A program made the translations under genes and the position numbers. Under the pieces are notes generated by a model that searched no databases, was not told where the DNA came from, and was given only the letters and a program-made list of their open reading frames with translations. This document shows positions 1-8,588 of a DNA stretch of 51,014 bases, in pieces. The stretch spans positions 1-51,014 of the forward strand of contig NZ_CAMLMK010000008.1 of NCBI RefSeq assembly GCF_946481155.1, read 5' to 3'. The stretch comes from an uncultured Flavobacterium sp. GTDB taxonomy: Bacteria; Bacteroidota; Bacteroidia; Flavobacteriales; Flavobacteriaceae. Each line of letters begins with the position of its first letter. Position 1 is the stretch's first letter.

Positions 1-312
1 TTCTACTGAAAGCTTGCCAACAATAGCGTCACCTTTAATAGCGGCTTTCGAACGGATGGTCAGAATGTCGGTCACATCGATTTTCCCGTTAAATTTTCCT
101 TCGATATCGGCCGTTTTGCAGATTACGTCTCCGGTTACACTTCCGGCCGGACCAATCACCAATCGTCCTGTCGAGGTGAAATTCCCTATCAATTGCCCGT
201 CCAGGCGAAAATCGGCCTGGGAAACAATATTGCCTTCGATCGTTGTCCCTTCTACTATCCTATTGGTTTTACCCAACAGATCGGTGTAGGATTTCTGTGG
301 TTTGTCGAACAT
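1..312 (-). CDS. bactofilin family protein (partial, C-terminus outside window)
   Basis: The 104 visible residues begin MFDKPQKSYTDLLGKTNRIV and continue with repeating short beta strands rich in G, I and V (for example EGTTIEGNI, RLDGQLIGNF, GRLVIGPAGSVTGDV). This is the right-handed beta-helix of bactofilins, polymer-forming cytoskeletal proteins that scaffold cell-shape or envelope enzymes. The start ATG lies only 2 bases after the stop of the upstream sprE-like gene, so the two are very likely co-transcribed and translationally coupled. The gene runs off the left edge, so the C-terminal tail cannot be judged. Family assignment is confident; the specific role is unknown. Confidence 0.88.
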   Translation of the reverse strand, partial: MFDKPQKSYTDLLGKTNRIVEGTTIEGNIVSQADFRLDGQLIGNFTSTGRLVIGPAGSVTGDVICKTADIEGKFNGKIDVTDILTIRSKAAIKGDAIVGKLSVE

Positions 313-314
313 GA

Positions 315-2996
315 TTACTTGATTTTTTCCAGATATTGGGCCAGGTTCTTCTTCACCTGAATCACTTTATAGTCCTCATTCGATATCACAAAAGCAGCTT
401 CCTGCACTTTGTACCCTTTGAAGTCTTTCAGCACCGAGATGGTAGACTGAGCGCCCTCTTTGGAGCTGAAACCATGTATCACCATAAAACTTTTATCCAT
501 CATATAAGCATCGTTGGACAAAGTGATTCTTTCGCTGTTTCGGTCCTTAATGTATTTCTGTAGTTTTTCGGTCAGTGCTTTTGTTCTGGCATCATTCGGA
601 TACGGAATCTGATAAATTATTTTCCAGCTTTTAGGAGCTTCCTTACCCAATTCCAATTGCTCCAGCTTAGGAATATCGGTGCTTACAATCACCTTCGCTT
701 GTTTCCCCTCGTCGATGGAAGGATAATTTTTCGCAATCTGTTCGAGCGCATTTTTATATTCCTGTACGCCATACAAACGGGCCACAATTCTTGCGCGTAG
801 CAATTCGAATTTCGCCACTATTTCATCACCGGCAAAATTTTGAATCATCTGCTCGGTTTTTTTCAGGGCTTCCTGATATTCTCCTTTTTCGTATTGTTTG
901 TAGAGATTTCCGTAAACTATTTCCGGACTGTCGGTAATCACATCTACCGCAGTATTGGTTAAGATCTTGGCATAATGACTATTTGGATAGCCCGAAATGA
1001 TTTCCTGTTTCATCGCTTCTGCTTTGGCCGGATTGATTATTTCGTAGATCTTATACAAGTTGTATTTCGCCGGCAGCACCAAGCGTTCTTCCGGATTCTT
1101 CGTCAACAGCGTTTCCAGTTTGGAGGCTGCCAATTCGTATTCTTTGAATTTCTCCTTATAAATAGTACCCAATTGGAAATAGGCAAAATTTCGGTCACGG
1201 GCTAAACTGTCGATCACCTTTTGCTCCGTTGGTAATTGCTTAAGATAAAAATCAGCCGAGTACTCCGGTTTCTCAGTTTTGGTGACCGGATTCTCATCTA
1301 CTTTCACTACATCGTCCTGTTTGTCCGGATCCGGAACCTCTTCACTGTTATCCGAAGTTTGAACTGTTGAAGACCAGCGCCAATTCTCGCCAAATTTTCG
1401 GTTACCCCATTTTTTTCTGAATTCGGTTCGTCCATAAGCAACGGTGGTCGGATTATAAAAATAGAAATTGCTTTGGTTCTCAAAACCTTTTGGCTGGTTA
1501 GATGGCGGCATCGCATCTGGCGGCATCAATGTTACAGGTTCTTCCGAAGGAGGGCTTGTTTTACCTCCTTTAATGTCCCCTGCAGAAGGCGGCATTCCTT
1601 GTGGATTGCCCTGTTGTTGCTGCGCTTCGGCTCTTTTAGCTGCTTCGATGGCTTTTTTCTCGTCTTCGATTTTCAGCTTGGCGATATGCGCTTCGTAATA
1701 ATTCCTTTTGTCATTTTCGCTCATGGCGACAACTTTCAGGATACTGTCGTTGTTCTGAATGATATCTTCGTATTTAATAACATCGGCAAGATTCTCACGT
1801 TTCTTCTTAATGGCGAAATATTCCCTTGATTTCGCATCAAGCCGGATCATCGTGCTGTCATAATATTTCCCGGCGGTCTTGTATTTCGCGTCGGCAAAAT
1901 AAATAGCAGCAAGGTTGCGATAGTTCGATGCCATCAGATAATTATCCTGTGAAATCGAGCGCAAGGACTTATTGTAATATTTTTTAGCGCTCTCTTTTTT
2001 GTTAAGTTTATCATAGAACAAACCTTTCTGATGATTAATCACATCCAGATACGGACGATTTTCCCGATCTTTTAAAAGTTTATCGAATTTCTCTAAAAAA
2101 GCGAGTGTGTCTCCGCTTTTGTAATCAAACTGCTGTGCCTGTTTCGCATGCGCCCAGATTACATAACGACGGGGCGATTTCCGTTTCATGTCGATTACCT
2201 CCTGGAATGCAGCATAAGCGCTGTCCGGGTAATTCAGTCTTTCATACAATTGTCCTAAGATGAAATTGTATCGTGCTTTCTCCTCATTGTGTTTTGTAAG
2301 TTCCCGCGCAATTTTAAGTTTAGCAACAGCGGTATCCGTAACATTCGTATTGAGATAGGCCTGTGCTAAAATAGCATTGGCATCAGCATGGACCTGACCT
2401 TTCAGTTTTCGGTCCTTGAGCAGCATTTTTAAATTTTTTATGGCTTGGGCATCGTTCTCTAAACGGATATTGGTTTTTTCCCTCCAGATTTTAGCCTCAT
2501 AGATTTTATCGCTGTTGGAATACTTATATAAGATGTAATTAAATGCTTCCAATGCCGGAAGGAACCGATTGTCATAATAACGGGCTTTCCCTAAAAGCAG
2601 GTGCGCTTCGTCCATTTGCGGATTCTTCTCGCTGCCGTCAATGTTCATGGAGTGTTTCTGGATCGCTTTGATGGCTTTAGTTTCCGCTCTGTCAAAATTG
2701 GCGTTCTTGGTTTGTCCCGGAAGAATAGCTTCCTGTTTTTCCTGCATACGTTCCACAGGAAGAATTTCCCAAAAATTATCTTTATAGGTTGACTTCAGGT
2801 CTTCAACTCCTTTATCAAAAGCGACCTGGCCGTTGTACAGAATATTGTATTCCGCTGTCACTGCATGGTAACTTCGGCGCGTAAAAGAGTTCCTTTTGGT
2901 GGAGCAGGCAACGAACATGGCCAATAGTCCAACAATAAACGTATATTTTAATGTCTTGTTTTTCAAGGTAAAACGTTTTATTCCTTTAACTTTCAA
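315..2996 (-). CDS. sprE: TPR lipoprotein, type IX secretion/gliding protein SprE/PorW
   Basis: An 893-residue protein with a lipoprotein signal peptide (lipobox FVAC, Cys31), so it is probably anchored in the envelope. Residues about 45-450 hold tandem tetratricopeptide-like helices (for example PDSAYAAFQEVIDMKRK). A Gln/Pro-rich linker at about 455-545 follows, then a second TPR array (EKGEYQEALKKTEQMIQ) and a C-terminal domain ending LAQYLEKIK. Length and layout match SprE of Flavobacterium and PorW of Porphyromonas, periplasmic lipoproteins needed for type IX secretion and gliding. A bactofilin gene follows 2 bases downstream. A type IX cargo protein is encoded elsewhere in this window. 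The family is recalled from pattern, not searched. Confidence 0.8.
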   Translation of the reverse strand: MKVKGIKRFTLKNKTLKYTFIVGLLAMFVACSTKRNSFTRRSYHAVTAEYNILYNGQVAFDKGVEDLKSTYKDNFWEILPVERMQEKQEAILPGQTKNANFDRAETKAIKAIQKHSMNIDGSEKNPQMDEAHLLLGKARYYDNRFLPALEAFNYILYKYSNSDKIYEAKIWREKTNIRLENDAQAIKNLKMLLKDRKLKGQVHADANAILAQAYLNTNVTDTAVAKLKIARELTKHNEEKARYNFILGQLYERLNYPDSAYAAFQEVIDMKRKSPRRYVIWAHAKQAQQFDYKSGDTLAFLEKFDKLLKDRENRPYLDVINHQKGLFYDKLNKKESAKKYYNKSLRSISQDNYLMASNYRNLAAIYFADAKYKTAGKYYDSTMIRLDAKSREYFAIKKKRENLADVIKYEDIIQNNDSILKVVAMSENDKRNYYEAHIAKLKIEDEKKAIEAAKRAEAQQQQGNPQGMPPSAGDIKGGKTSPPSEEPVTLMPPDAMPPSNQPKGFENQSNFYFYNPTTVAYGRTEFRKKWGNRKFGENWRWSSTVQTSDNSEEVPDPDKQDDVVKVDENPVTKTEKPEYSADFYLKQLPTEQKVIDSLARDRNFAYFQLGTIYKEKFKEYELAASKLETLLTKNPEERLVLPAKYNLYKIYEIINPAKAEAMKQEIISGYPNSHYAKILTNTAVDVITDSPEIVYGNLYKQYEKGEYQEALKKTEQMIQNFAGDEIVAKFELLRARIVARLYGVQEYKNALEQIAKNYPSIDEGKQAKVIVSTDIPKLEQLELGKEAPKSWKIIYQIPYPNDARTKALTEKLQKYIKDRNSERITLSNDAYMMDKSFMVIHGFSSKEGAQSTISVLKDFKGYKVQEAAFVISNEDYKVIQVKKNLAQYLEKIK

Positions 2997-3121
2997 AATC
3001 TTTTTTTAGTATAAGTATGGGTAAAAATACGTTTCTTTTTAATAAGTGGGAAATTTGTAAGGAAAAATCAGATTAAAGGAAAAGAAAGTCTTTGAAATCA
3101 ATTAACTCCTTTATGTTCAAA

Positions 3122-3148
3122 TTGCGCTGAATAATTTTTTTACTTTTG
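3122..3148 (+). promoter_or_regulatory. candidate Bacteroidetes promoter for the reductase gene
   Basis: The -7 element TACTTTTG (3141-3148) matches TAnnTTTG exactly. A TTG at 3122-3124 lies 16 bases upstream, slightly short for a -33 element. The start codon at 3168 would give a leader of about 13 bases. Confidence 0.45.
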
Positions 3149-3167
3149 TACCAACAAACTAAATATT

Positions 3168-4220
3168 ATGTCAGCATTCCATAACTTAACCATCAAGGAA
3201 ATTACCCGTGAAACCCCGCATGCTATTTCTGTAGTTTTTGATATTCCCGAGAATTTAAAACCTGACTATACCTTTACCGCAGGCCAATATGTCAACCTTA
3301 AATTTATTTTGGACGGACAGGAGCAACGCCGGGCCTATTCGATTTGTTCTTCGCCCAATGGAAGTGAAATCCGCATTACGATCAAAGCAGTTAAAAACGG
3401 GTTCGTTTCTACCTATGCCAATGAAAAAATGAAAGTCGGCGACCACATGGAAGTAGGAACTCCTGAAGGCCGTTTTACTATTGAACCTAAAGCAGACAAT
3501 CAGAAAAATTATGCTGCTTTTTCAGCGGGTAGCGGAATTACGCCTATAATGTCTATCATCCAATCCGTTTTACAGAGCGAGCCGCTAAGTACTTTTGTCT
3601 TAGTCTATGCCAATAAATCGCCGGAAGAAACTATTTTCTATAAAAAGCTGCACGATTTGCAACTGAAATATGTTGGACGCTTTTTTGTACACTTTACATT
3701 CACGCAGGCAAAAGTTGACGATGCTTTATTTGGCAGAATTGATAAATCGACCGTAAACCATGTCTTAAAACAAAAACATGCCGGAAAGGATTTTTCCAAA
3801 TTCTTCCTGTGTGGTCCTGAAGAAATGATTTCAACGGTAAGCAATGTTCTGAAAGAAAATAATGTGCCTGAGAAGGACATCAAATTTGAATTGTTTTCCA
3901 CTACACCTAACGAAACAAAAATAGAAAATACCTTAGGCGGTCATACCAAAATTACGGTAATGGTGGACAATGATGAAGCTGTTTTTGAGATGGCACAGAA
4001 GCAAACCATTTTGGAAGCTGCTCTAAAACAAGGAATTGACGCACCCTACTCTTGTCAGGGCGGTATCTGCAGCAGCTGCCTGGCCCGAATCACAAAAGGT
4101 TCAGCACAAATGACCAAAAACTCGATCTTAACCGATGGCGAAATTGCCGAAGGATTAATTTTGACCTGTCAGGCACATCCTACTTCGGCAGAAATTTATG
4201 TCGATTATGATGATGTGTAA
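3168..4220 (+). CDS. ferredoxin--NADP reductase-like flavoprotein with C-terminal [2Fe-2S] domain (PaaE/Hmp-reductase type)
   Basis: A 350-residue three-domain oxidoreductase. The N-terminal FAD-binding barrel has the RAYS motif (55-58). The NAD(P)-binding domain has GSGITP (121-126). The C-terminal plant-type ferredoxin domain has Cys296, Cys301, Cys304 and Cys334, a CX4CX2CX29C pattern that binds [2Fe-2S]. Such proteins pass electrons from NAD(P)H through FAD to an iron-sulphur cluster and then to a partner oxygenase or desaturase. PaaE, the reductase subunit of phenylacetyl-CoA epoxidase, is the best-known relative. No paaABCD genes are nearby, so the partner is unknown and a stand-alone ferredoxin reductase role is equally likely. 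It appears monocistronic. Confidence 0.85.
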   Translation: MSAFHNLTIKEITRETPHAISVVFDIPENLKPDYTFTAGQYVNLKFILDGQEQRRAYSICSSPNGSEIRITIKAVKNGFVSTYANEKMKVGDHMEVGTPEGRFTIEPKADNQKNYAAFSAGSGITPIMSIIQSVLQSEPLSTFVLVYANKSPEETIFYKKLHDLQLKYVGRFFVHFTFTQAKVDDALFGRIDKSTVNHVLKQKHAGKDFSKFFLCGPEEMISTVSNVLKENNVPEKDIKFELFSTTPNETKIENTLGGHTKITVMVDNDEAVFEMAQKQTILEAALKQGIDAPYSCQGGICSSCLARITKGSAQMTKNSILTDGEIAEGLILTCQAHPTSAEIYVDYDDV

Positions 4221-4384
4221 GTAAAACACTAAATTAAATTTGTAAGAAATCGGCCAATTTTAGTAATTCGTCGGTTTTTTTTGCATTTTATCGATTATAT
4301 TATCACATAACCTTATTGGTTTGTTAGTTTTTTATAGTTTCGCCCCTATTTTAATAAACAATTAACAAAAACTAACCAAACACA

Positions 4385-6352
4385 ATGAAAATTTTTTACA
4401 AGTTTCTTACCTGTTTCTTGTTTTTTTCGTTAAGCGGAAATATATATTCACAGGTTGGAATCGGAACTACAGCGCCCCACACAAGTTCTGTTTTGGACAT
4501 TACTTCAACCACAGCCGGTCTTCTGGCGCCCCGAATGACTCAGGCACAACGAAATGCCATTGTAACACCGGCCACTGCATTATTGATTTATCAAACGGAT
4601 AACACGCCGGGATTCTATTATTACACCGGATCTGCCTGGGTTCCTTTCGGATCCATGGGCTGGTCTGTTACAGGAAACGCCGGGACAGCCTGCGGGACCA
4701 ATTTTATCGGAACTACTGACGCACAGGATTTTGCAGTAAAAACAAATAATACCGAAGCCCTTCGTGTAAAAACCGACGGAAAAGTGGGAATCGGAAATAC
4801 TGCTCCTTCGAGTAAATTTCACGTGACCGGTACTACTGTGCCTGGCGTGACCGGAGGAACTTCCAATCTCATCAACCAGAATTTCTCTTCGTATACGGTA
4901 ACGCAGAATTACACACCGGATGCTTCATGTACAACTACTTCAGGATGGACAACTTCTTCTTCGGCGCCGGCATCTTATGTTTGTGCTACGTGTGTTGCGC
5001 CTTATATGTATATCGACTCCGATGACACGAGTTGTGATCAGGTGGCTACTGCCTACATGAACTTTACGCCAACAACATCTACAGTAAATGTAAGTTTCGG
5101 CTATCGTTTTGATGAATATTCCAGTGGAACAGACTCTTTCCGAATTTATCTATACAATAATGGAACTTCTGCGCAGGTAGGCGCTAATTTGGTTTCAGTA
5201 GTGGTGGATGCAAATTCAACTTATTCGGGAGCATTAACTGTAACACCGGGAGTTTCCTATTCCCTTCGTTTTGAATACATTGGAACTTACGCTTACGGAG
5301 CAACAGTAGATAATGTTTTGGTTACAGAAACCATTGCGCCGGTTACCGGTTCCTATGTTTTCCGTTTGGAAGACGGTACACAGGCTGCTGGAAAAGTACT
5401 GACATCTGACGCTGATGGAAATGCATACTGGCAAACTGGCGCAGGAGCGCAGACCTTAAGCATCTCCGGCAGTAACTTGTCTATCTCAGGAGGAAATACC
5501 GTTACTTTACCAGGCAGTGCGTACACGTTTACCAATGGTTTAACGAATGCTTCCGGCACTGTTAAACTTGGCGGAACATTGATTGAAACTACTACTATTG
5601 GCGCTACCTCTTTTCCTTTAAATGTGAGCAGTCTTAATAAACCTACCATGTTCCATGTGGATAATGATGAGGATGTGGTGAAATTCGGTCATGACACTTC
5701 GTTATCCGATGAAGGCGTTGGAGTAACGATTGACGGATATGCGACAACTATAAAATACCTTACTTCCGCTAAAAACGGAAACTCCAGAGGAACCGCTGTG
5801 GGAGTAGGATCTATTGAATATCTTGTTGACGGTGAAGCTACTATCGCTTCCAGTTTCAGTATTACACCAACGATCACAAATACTTACGACTTAGGTACAA
5901 GTGCCAGCCGCTGGAGCGACATTTACCTTCAGAATGCACCTATCGTAACTTCGGATATTACACTTAAAAAGAACATTAAGGATTTGGATTACGGACTAAC
6001 GGAAATCATGAAATTGAATCCGATCTCTTACCAATGGAAAAATGACTTCATCGGAAAAACCAGAATTCCTGAAAACCTGAAGCAAACCTCTCTTGGTTTC
6101 TCGGCTCAGGAATTGCTTAAAGTGCTTCCGGAAGTGGTGAAAACACATGATTGGAAAATCACAAGTGAAGCAACGCCGGACACATACGAATATGTACAGA
6201 ATGATAAATTAGGCGTAATGTATTCACAGCTAATTCCGGTTACAGTGAAAGCGATTCAGGAACAGCAATCTCAGATTGAAGAACTGAAAGCTGCCGTTAA
6301 GGAATTGAAAGAGCAAAACGAGTTGCTGAAGCAATTGTTGCAGAAGAAATAA
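4385..6352 (+). CDS. secreted surface protein with C-terminal S74 (endosialidase chaperone) domain
   Basis: A 655-residue exported protein. It has a signal peptide to about residue 22 (ending IYSQ), then a VGIGTTAP/VLDITSTTAGLLAPR module common to flavobacterial surface proteins. A Thr/Ser/Gly-rich beta region follows, with a Cys-containing segment near 170-215. The C-terminus from about 520 is a Peptidase_S74 chaperone: SDITLKKNIKDL contains the Ser523/Lys528 pair used for self-cleavage in phage tail-spike chaperones. It ends in a coiled coil (about 615-655) suited to trimerisation. The family folds trimeric fibres and then cleaves itself off. No type IX sorting domain is seen, so the export route to the surface is unclear. 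A hairpin terminator follows immediately. Confidence 0.8.
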   Translation: MKIFYKFLTCFLFFSLSGNIYSQVGIGTTAPHTSSVLDITSTTAGLLAPRMTQAQRNAIVTPATALLIYQTDNTPGFYYYTGSAWVPFGSMGWSVTGNAGTACGTNFIGTTDAQDFAVKTNNTEALRVKTDGKVGIGNTAPSSKFHVTGTTVPGVTGGTSNLINQNFSSYTVTQNYTPDASCTTTSGWTTSSSAPASYVCATCVAPYMYIDSDDTSCDQVATAYMNFTPTTSTVNVSFGYRFDEYSSGTDSFRIYLYNNGTSAQVGANLVSVVVDANSTYSGALTVTPGVSYSLRFEYIGTYAYGATVDNVLVTETIAPVTGSYVFRLEDGTQAAGKVLTSDADGNAYWQTGAGAQTLSISGSNLSISGGNTVTLPGSAYTFTNGLTNASGTVKLGGTLIETTTIGATSFPLNVSSLNKPTMFHVDNDEDVVKFGHDTSLSDEGVGVTIDGYATTIKYLTSAKNGNSRGTAVGVGSIEYLVDGEATIASSFSITPTITNTYDLGTSASRWSDIYLQNAPIVTSDITLKKNIKDLDYGLTEIMKLNPISYQWKNDFIGKTRIPENLKQTSLGFSAQELLKVLPEVVKTHDWKITSEATPDTYEYVQNDKLGVMYSQLIPVTVKAIQEQQSQIEELKAAVKELKEQNELLKQLLQKK

Positions 6353-6360
6353 AAAATAAA

Positions 6361-6384
6361 AAAGGAGCTTTAATTAGCTCCTTT
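6361..6384. terminator. bidirectional rho-independent terminator
   Basis: The stem AAAGGAGCT/AGCTCCTTT has a 6-base loop and is flanked by A-runs and T-runs. It separates the S74 protein gene (+) from the converging regulator-like gene (-). Confidence 0.85.
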
Positions 6385-6398
6385 TTTTATATAATAAA

Positions 6399-7238
6399 TT
6401 ATAATTTCTCATTTTTTAAAAAATCGGAAGCAAGCGATTCATACCCGGGATTATGATTGTCCCAAATTTTCCAGACACCTTTTATTTTTCTGAAAAAATA
6501 CAATTGATTGTTGGCTCTGTTAACAATGTAGGTTGTTTTTCCATTGCTGTCGACCCAATGCATGTTCCAGAATTCTTTTGAAGTAATCACTATACTATCC
6601 GTAGTGACATTGCGCACTTTGAATCCGTAATTTTCAAAATTCGACCGGTTATTTTCGCAATTCAAATGAAGGTTACGTTCTGAAAATTTTGACAGCATAT
6701 CGGTCGCCCTTTTATATAATGGACCCTCTGCAAAGACAAATTCCAAAAGCGGTTCAGGGTGCAATTCCGGTATTTTTTTTATTACTTCAAATTCTTCCCT
6801 GCAATAATTAGTGATCAATTCTGTAAAAAAAGAAATGGGTGTATCCATAGCATCAACACCTTCAACAGCGTTTAACTGCTCGTTTTTAAATAGCGTATTT
6901 TCGCTTTGGGACCGGTGCAATAAAAAATTATTCAAATTGGGATATCCCAAAAAGATGGCCAGTTTATCGAGTGTTTTCAGAAAACGCAAATCCGTATTCC
7001 CTTTATCGGAATAACTGTTGGTAAATACCCGTTGCAGCGTGGAACTTGAAATTGAAATCCCCAGATCATTTTTTTTAGACCCTTGCATGAACTCCGACTT
7101 CGATAATCTCTCGGAAATTATTTCAGAGAGAATAATGTAATGCGCTCTTTTCCATTGCGGCGAGCTGAACAACGAGCTATTTTTAATAAGATCATGATTA
7201 ATGATCTCATTTTTTAGCTTTTTAATAATTTCTTCCAT
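6399..7238 (-). CDS. hypothetical protein with HTH-like N-terminus and NTF2/SnoaL-like C-terminus
   Basis: A 279-residue protein with no signal peptide. Residues about 60-105 (SSSTLQRVF, then FLKTLDKLAIFLGYPNLNNF) resemble a helix-turn-helix-like segment often seen at the start of Bacteroidetes regulators and signalling proteins. There a serine-rich turn precedes a helix and a hydrophobic LGY-x-NF helix. The C-terminal half (about 165-279) has the alternating strands and Trp-rich end (YFFRKIKGVWKIWDNHN) of a SnoaL/NTF2-type ligand-binding fold. It lies between two genes for VGxGTTxP surface proteins and is transcribed against the first and away from the second, so a regulatory link is possible. 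This is an inference; function is unknown. Confidence 0.55.
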   Translation of the reverse strand: MEEIIKKLKNEIINHDLIKNSSLFSSPQWKRAHYIILSEIISERLSKSEFMQGSKKNDLGISISSSTLQRVFTNSYSDKGNTDLRFLKTLDKLAIFLGYPNLNNFLLHRSQSENTLFKNEQLNAVEGVDAMDTPISFFTELITNYCREEFEVIKKIPELHPEPLLEFVFAEGPLYKRATDMLSKFSERNLHLNCENNRSNFENYGFKVRNVTTDSIVITSKEFWNMHWVDSNGKTTYIVNRANNQLYFFRKIKGVWKIWDNHNPGYESLASDFLKNEKL

Positions 7239-7402
7239 TTTGAATTTCCCGCGTTTTTAATTACTGTCAAAACAAAAATTATTTAAATCCCCTAAAATAG
7301 CCCCAAACAAAGGTCTAAATCCAAAATAATATTATGTATTTAATAAAATTTAGCTGCTAAAGATAGTTTTAATTATCATTTATGCAACAAAAAGTTTGTA
7401 TT

Positions 7403-7434
7403 CAAACATATTGTATAATTAAATTATTCGCAAA
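7403..7434 (-). promoter_or_regulatory. candidate promoter for the regulator-like gene
   Basis: Read on the minus strand: TTTG (7434-7431), a 20-base spacer, then TATGTTTG (7410-7403). This is an exact fit to the Bacteroidetes -33 TTTG and -7 TAnnTTTG consensus. The predicted start of transcription is about 158 bases upstream of the gene. Confidence 0.55.
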
Positions 7435-7528
7435 ATTCTCCGAAACTGCTTTATTTTACAGCATAATTCATCTACAAAAAACATCTTATTCAATTTATAA
7501 TATTCTGTAAATCAATCCGCAACTATTT

Positions 7529-7560
7529 TTTGTGATTGTTTTAAAGTTAACATAAGGTTG
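7529..7560 (+). promoter_or_regulatory. candidate promoter for the secreted jelly-roll protein gene
   Basis: TTTG at 7529-7532, a 20-base spacer, then TAAGGTTG at 7553-7560 (one mismatch to TAnnTTTG). The leader to the ATG at 7630 would be about 63 bases and contains a small TGTAG/CTACA hairpin. Confidence 0.45.
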
Positions 7561-7629
7561 GCTTAAAATTTAGTAACTGGTTGTAGGAAAACTACATTAG
7601 TCGCCTCGATAACTAAAAAGCAATTCAAA

Positions 7630-8439
7630 ATGAAAAACTTGACAGGACAGATTCTCTGTTTTCTTATTTGCGCATTTTCTCCAATTGCCCTCACTGCTCA
7701 GGTTGGGGTAGGAACAACAACTCCAAAAGCTGCCTTAGATGTAAATAGCACTACCACCGGATTCTTAATGCCCCGGGTTATCCTTACCGCCACTAATGTA
7801 GCAGCGCCGGTTATTAATCCGCAAGGCGGTTTGCTGGAAATGGGAACTATGGTTTTCAATACTAATACTACTGCGGGAACCTATGGTGTCAGTCCGGGTC
7901 CGTATTTTTGGGATGGCGCCCGATGGGTTTCACAATTCCATAAAAGCTTCGAAAAATACAACAAGCAAACAGCCAATTTAACCGTTGCAAAGAGCGCAAC
8001 CGTTTTTACTGATATTCCGGGTTTAACGGGACTGACTTTCACAGCGCCATACGATGGCGTATACCAATTTACGTTTACCGGCTACTTAGGTGCAGAAACT
8101 CCGGCAACAACCATAAGTTTTTCTACCAATTACTTCGGGTGGGTAGAAGGGCAGTTTAAACTTACGGTAAATGGAGTCGATTATTATAAATACCAACATG
8201 CCACAAGTTTTAATAATTCCACCACTTCGCAACAATATCTTCAATTGTTTAACGAGTGTAATATGATTAACAGAATTACTTTATCGGCCGGGCAGACTTG
8301 CACTATTAATGCTTCCTACCGGGGAGATAATACGGATGGTTATACTAACAATAATACTATCGCTGCACATTATGTTGGAAAATCAGCCGCTACCTTGGGC
8401 AACGAATGTGAAGTTAGTGTAGTCTACTTAGGAAGATAA
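7630..8439 (+). CDS. secreted protein, VGxGTTxP module plus C1q-like jelly-roll domain
   Basis: A 269-residue protein with a signal peptide ending near LTAQ (residue 23). The mature start VGVGTTTPKAALDVNSTTTG is the same module as in the S74 protein gene 3 kb away. A segment typical of these proteins (YFWDGARWVSQ) follows. From about residue 115 the pattern LTGLTFTAPYDGVYQFTFTG, then many hydrophobic strands, resembles a C1q/TNF-type jelly roll. No catalytic motif or type IX sorting domain is visible. It is likely an exported surface or matrix protein of unknown ligand. It is monocistronic: its own promoter lies upstream and a terminator downstream. Confidence 0.65.
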   Translation: MKNLTGQILCFLICAFSPIALTAQVGVGTTTPKAALDVNSTTTGFLMPRVILTATNVAAPVINPQGGLLEMGTMVFNTNTTAGTYGVSPGPYFWDGARWVSQFHKSFEKYNKQTANLTVAKSATVFTDIPGLTGLTFTAPYDGVYQFTFTGYLGAETPATTISFSTNYFGWVEGQFKLTVNGVDYYKYQHATSFNNSTTSQQYLQLFNECNMINRITLSAGQTCTINASYRGDNTDGYTNNNTIAAHYVGKSAATLGNECEVSVVYLGR

Positions 8440-8554
8440 CCCTACATCATAAAAATATTTTGGGAGTTTTATTCCCTGCTGTCGGAATTGCATCAATGCC
8501 CTCATGTTTACACCTTATTAACCCAACTTAGCTAAGGTTAATTCTGAGAGTCCG

Positions 8555-8588
8555 AAAAAAAAGGAGCGTACTAGAGCTCCTTTTTTAT
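8555..8588. terminator. bidirectional rho-independent terminator overlapping the GT9 stop
   Basis: GGAGC (8563-8567) pairs with GCTCC (8576-8580), extended by A/T tracts on both sides, with an 8-base loop. The loop contains the stop codon of the minus-strand glycosyltransferase gene, so the hairpin serves both converging genes. Confidence 0.85.

Larger units (their letters stand above)
7239..7629. other. 391-bp AT-rich divergent intergenic region
   Basis: No coding sequence is apparent on either strand. The stretch separates the regulator-like gene (-) from the secreted protein gene (+) and holds one well-formed candidate promoter for each direction, listed separately. The regulator-like gene would have a leader of about 160 bases. 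No riboswitch fold was recognised. Confidence 0.7.

Noticed and set aside
1468..1829. Two overlapping plus-strand frames (76 and 118 codons) opposite the Gln/Pro-rich part of sprE
   Set aside because: Low-complexity complement of a coding repeat region; no start context and no conserved features.
3168..4220. Assignment as PaaE of a phenylacetate degradation operon
   Set aside because: No paaABCD genes adjoin it, so only the domain architecture is claimed. The phenylacetate-CoA-ligase-like gene about 9.5 kb away belongs to the glycan operon.
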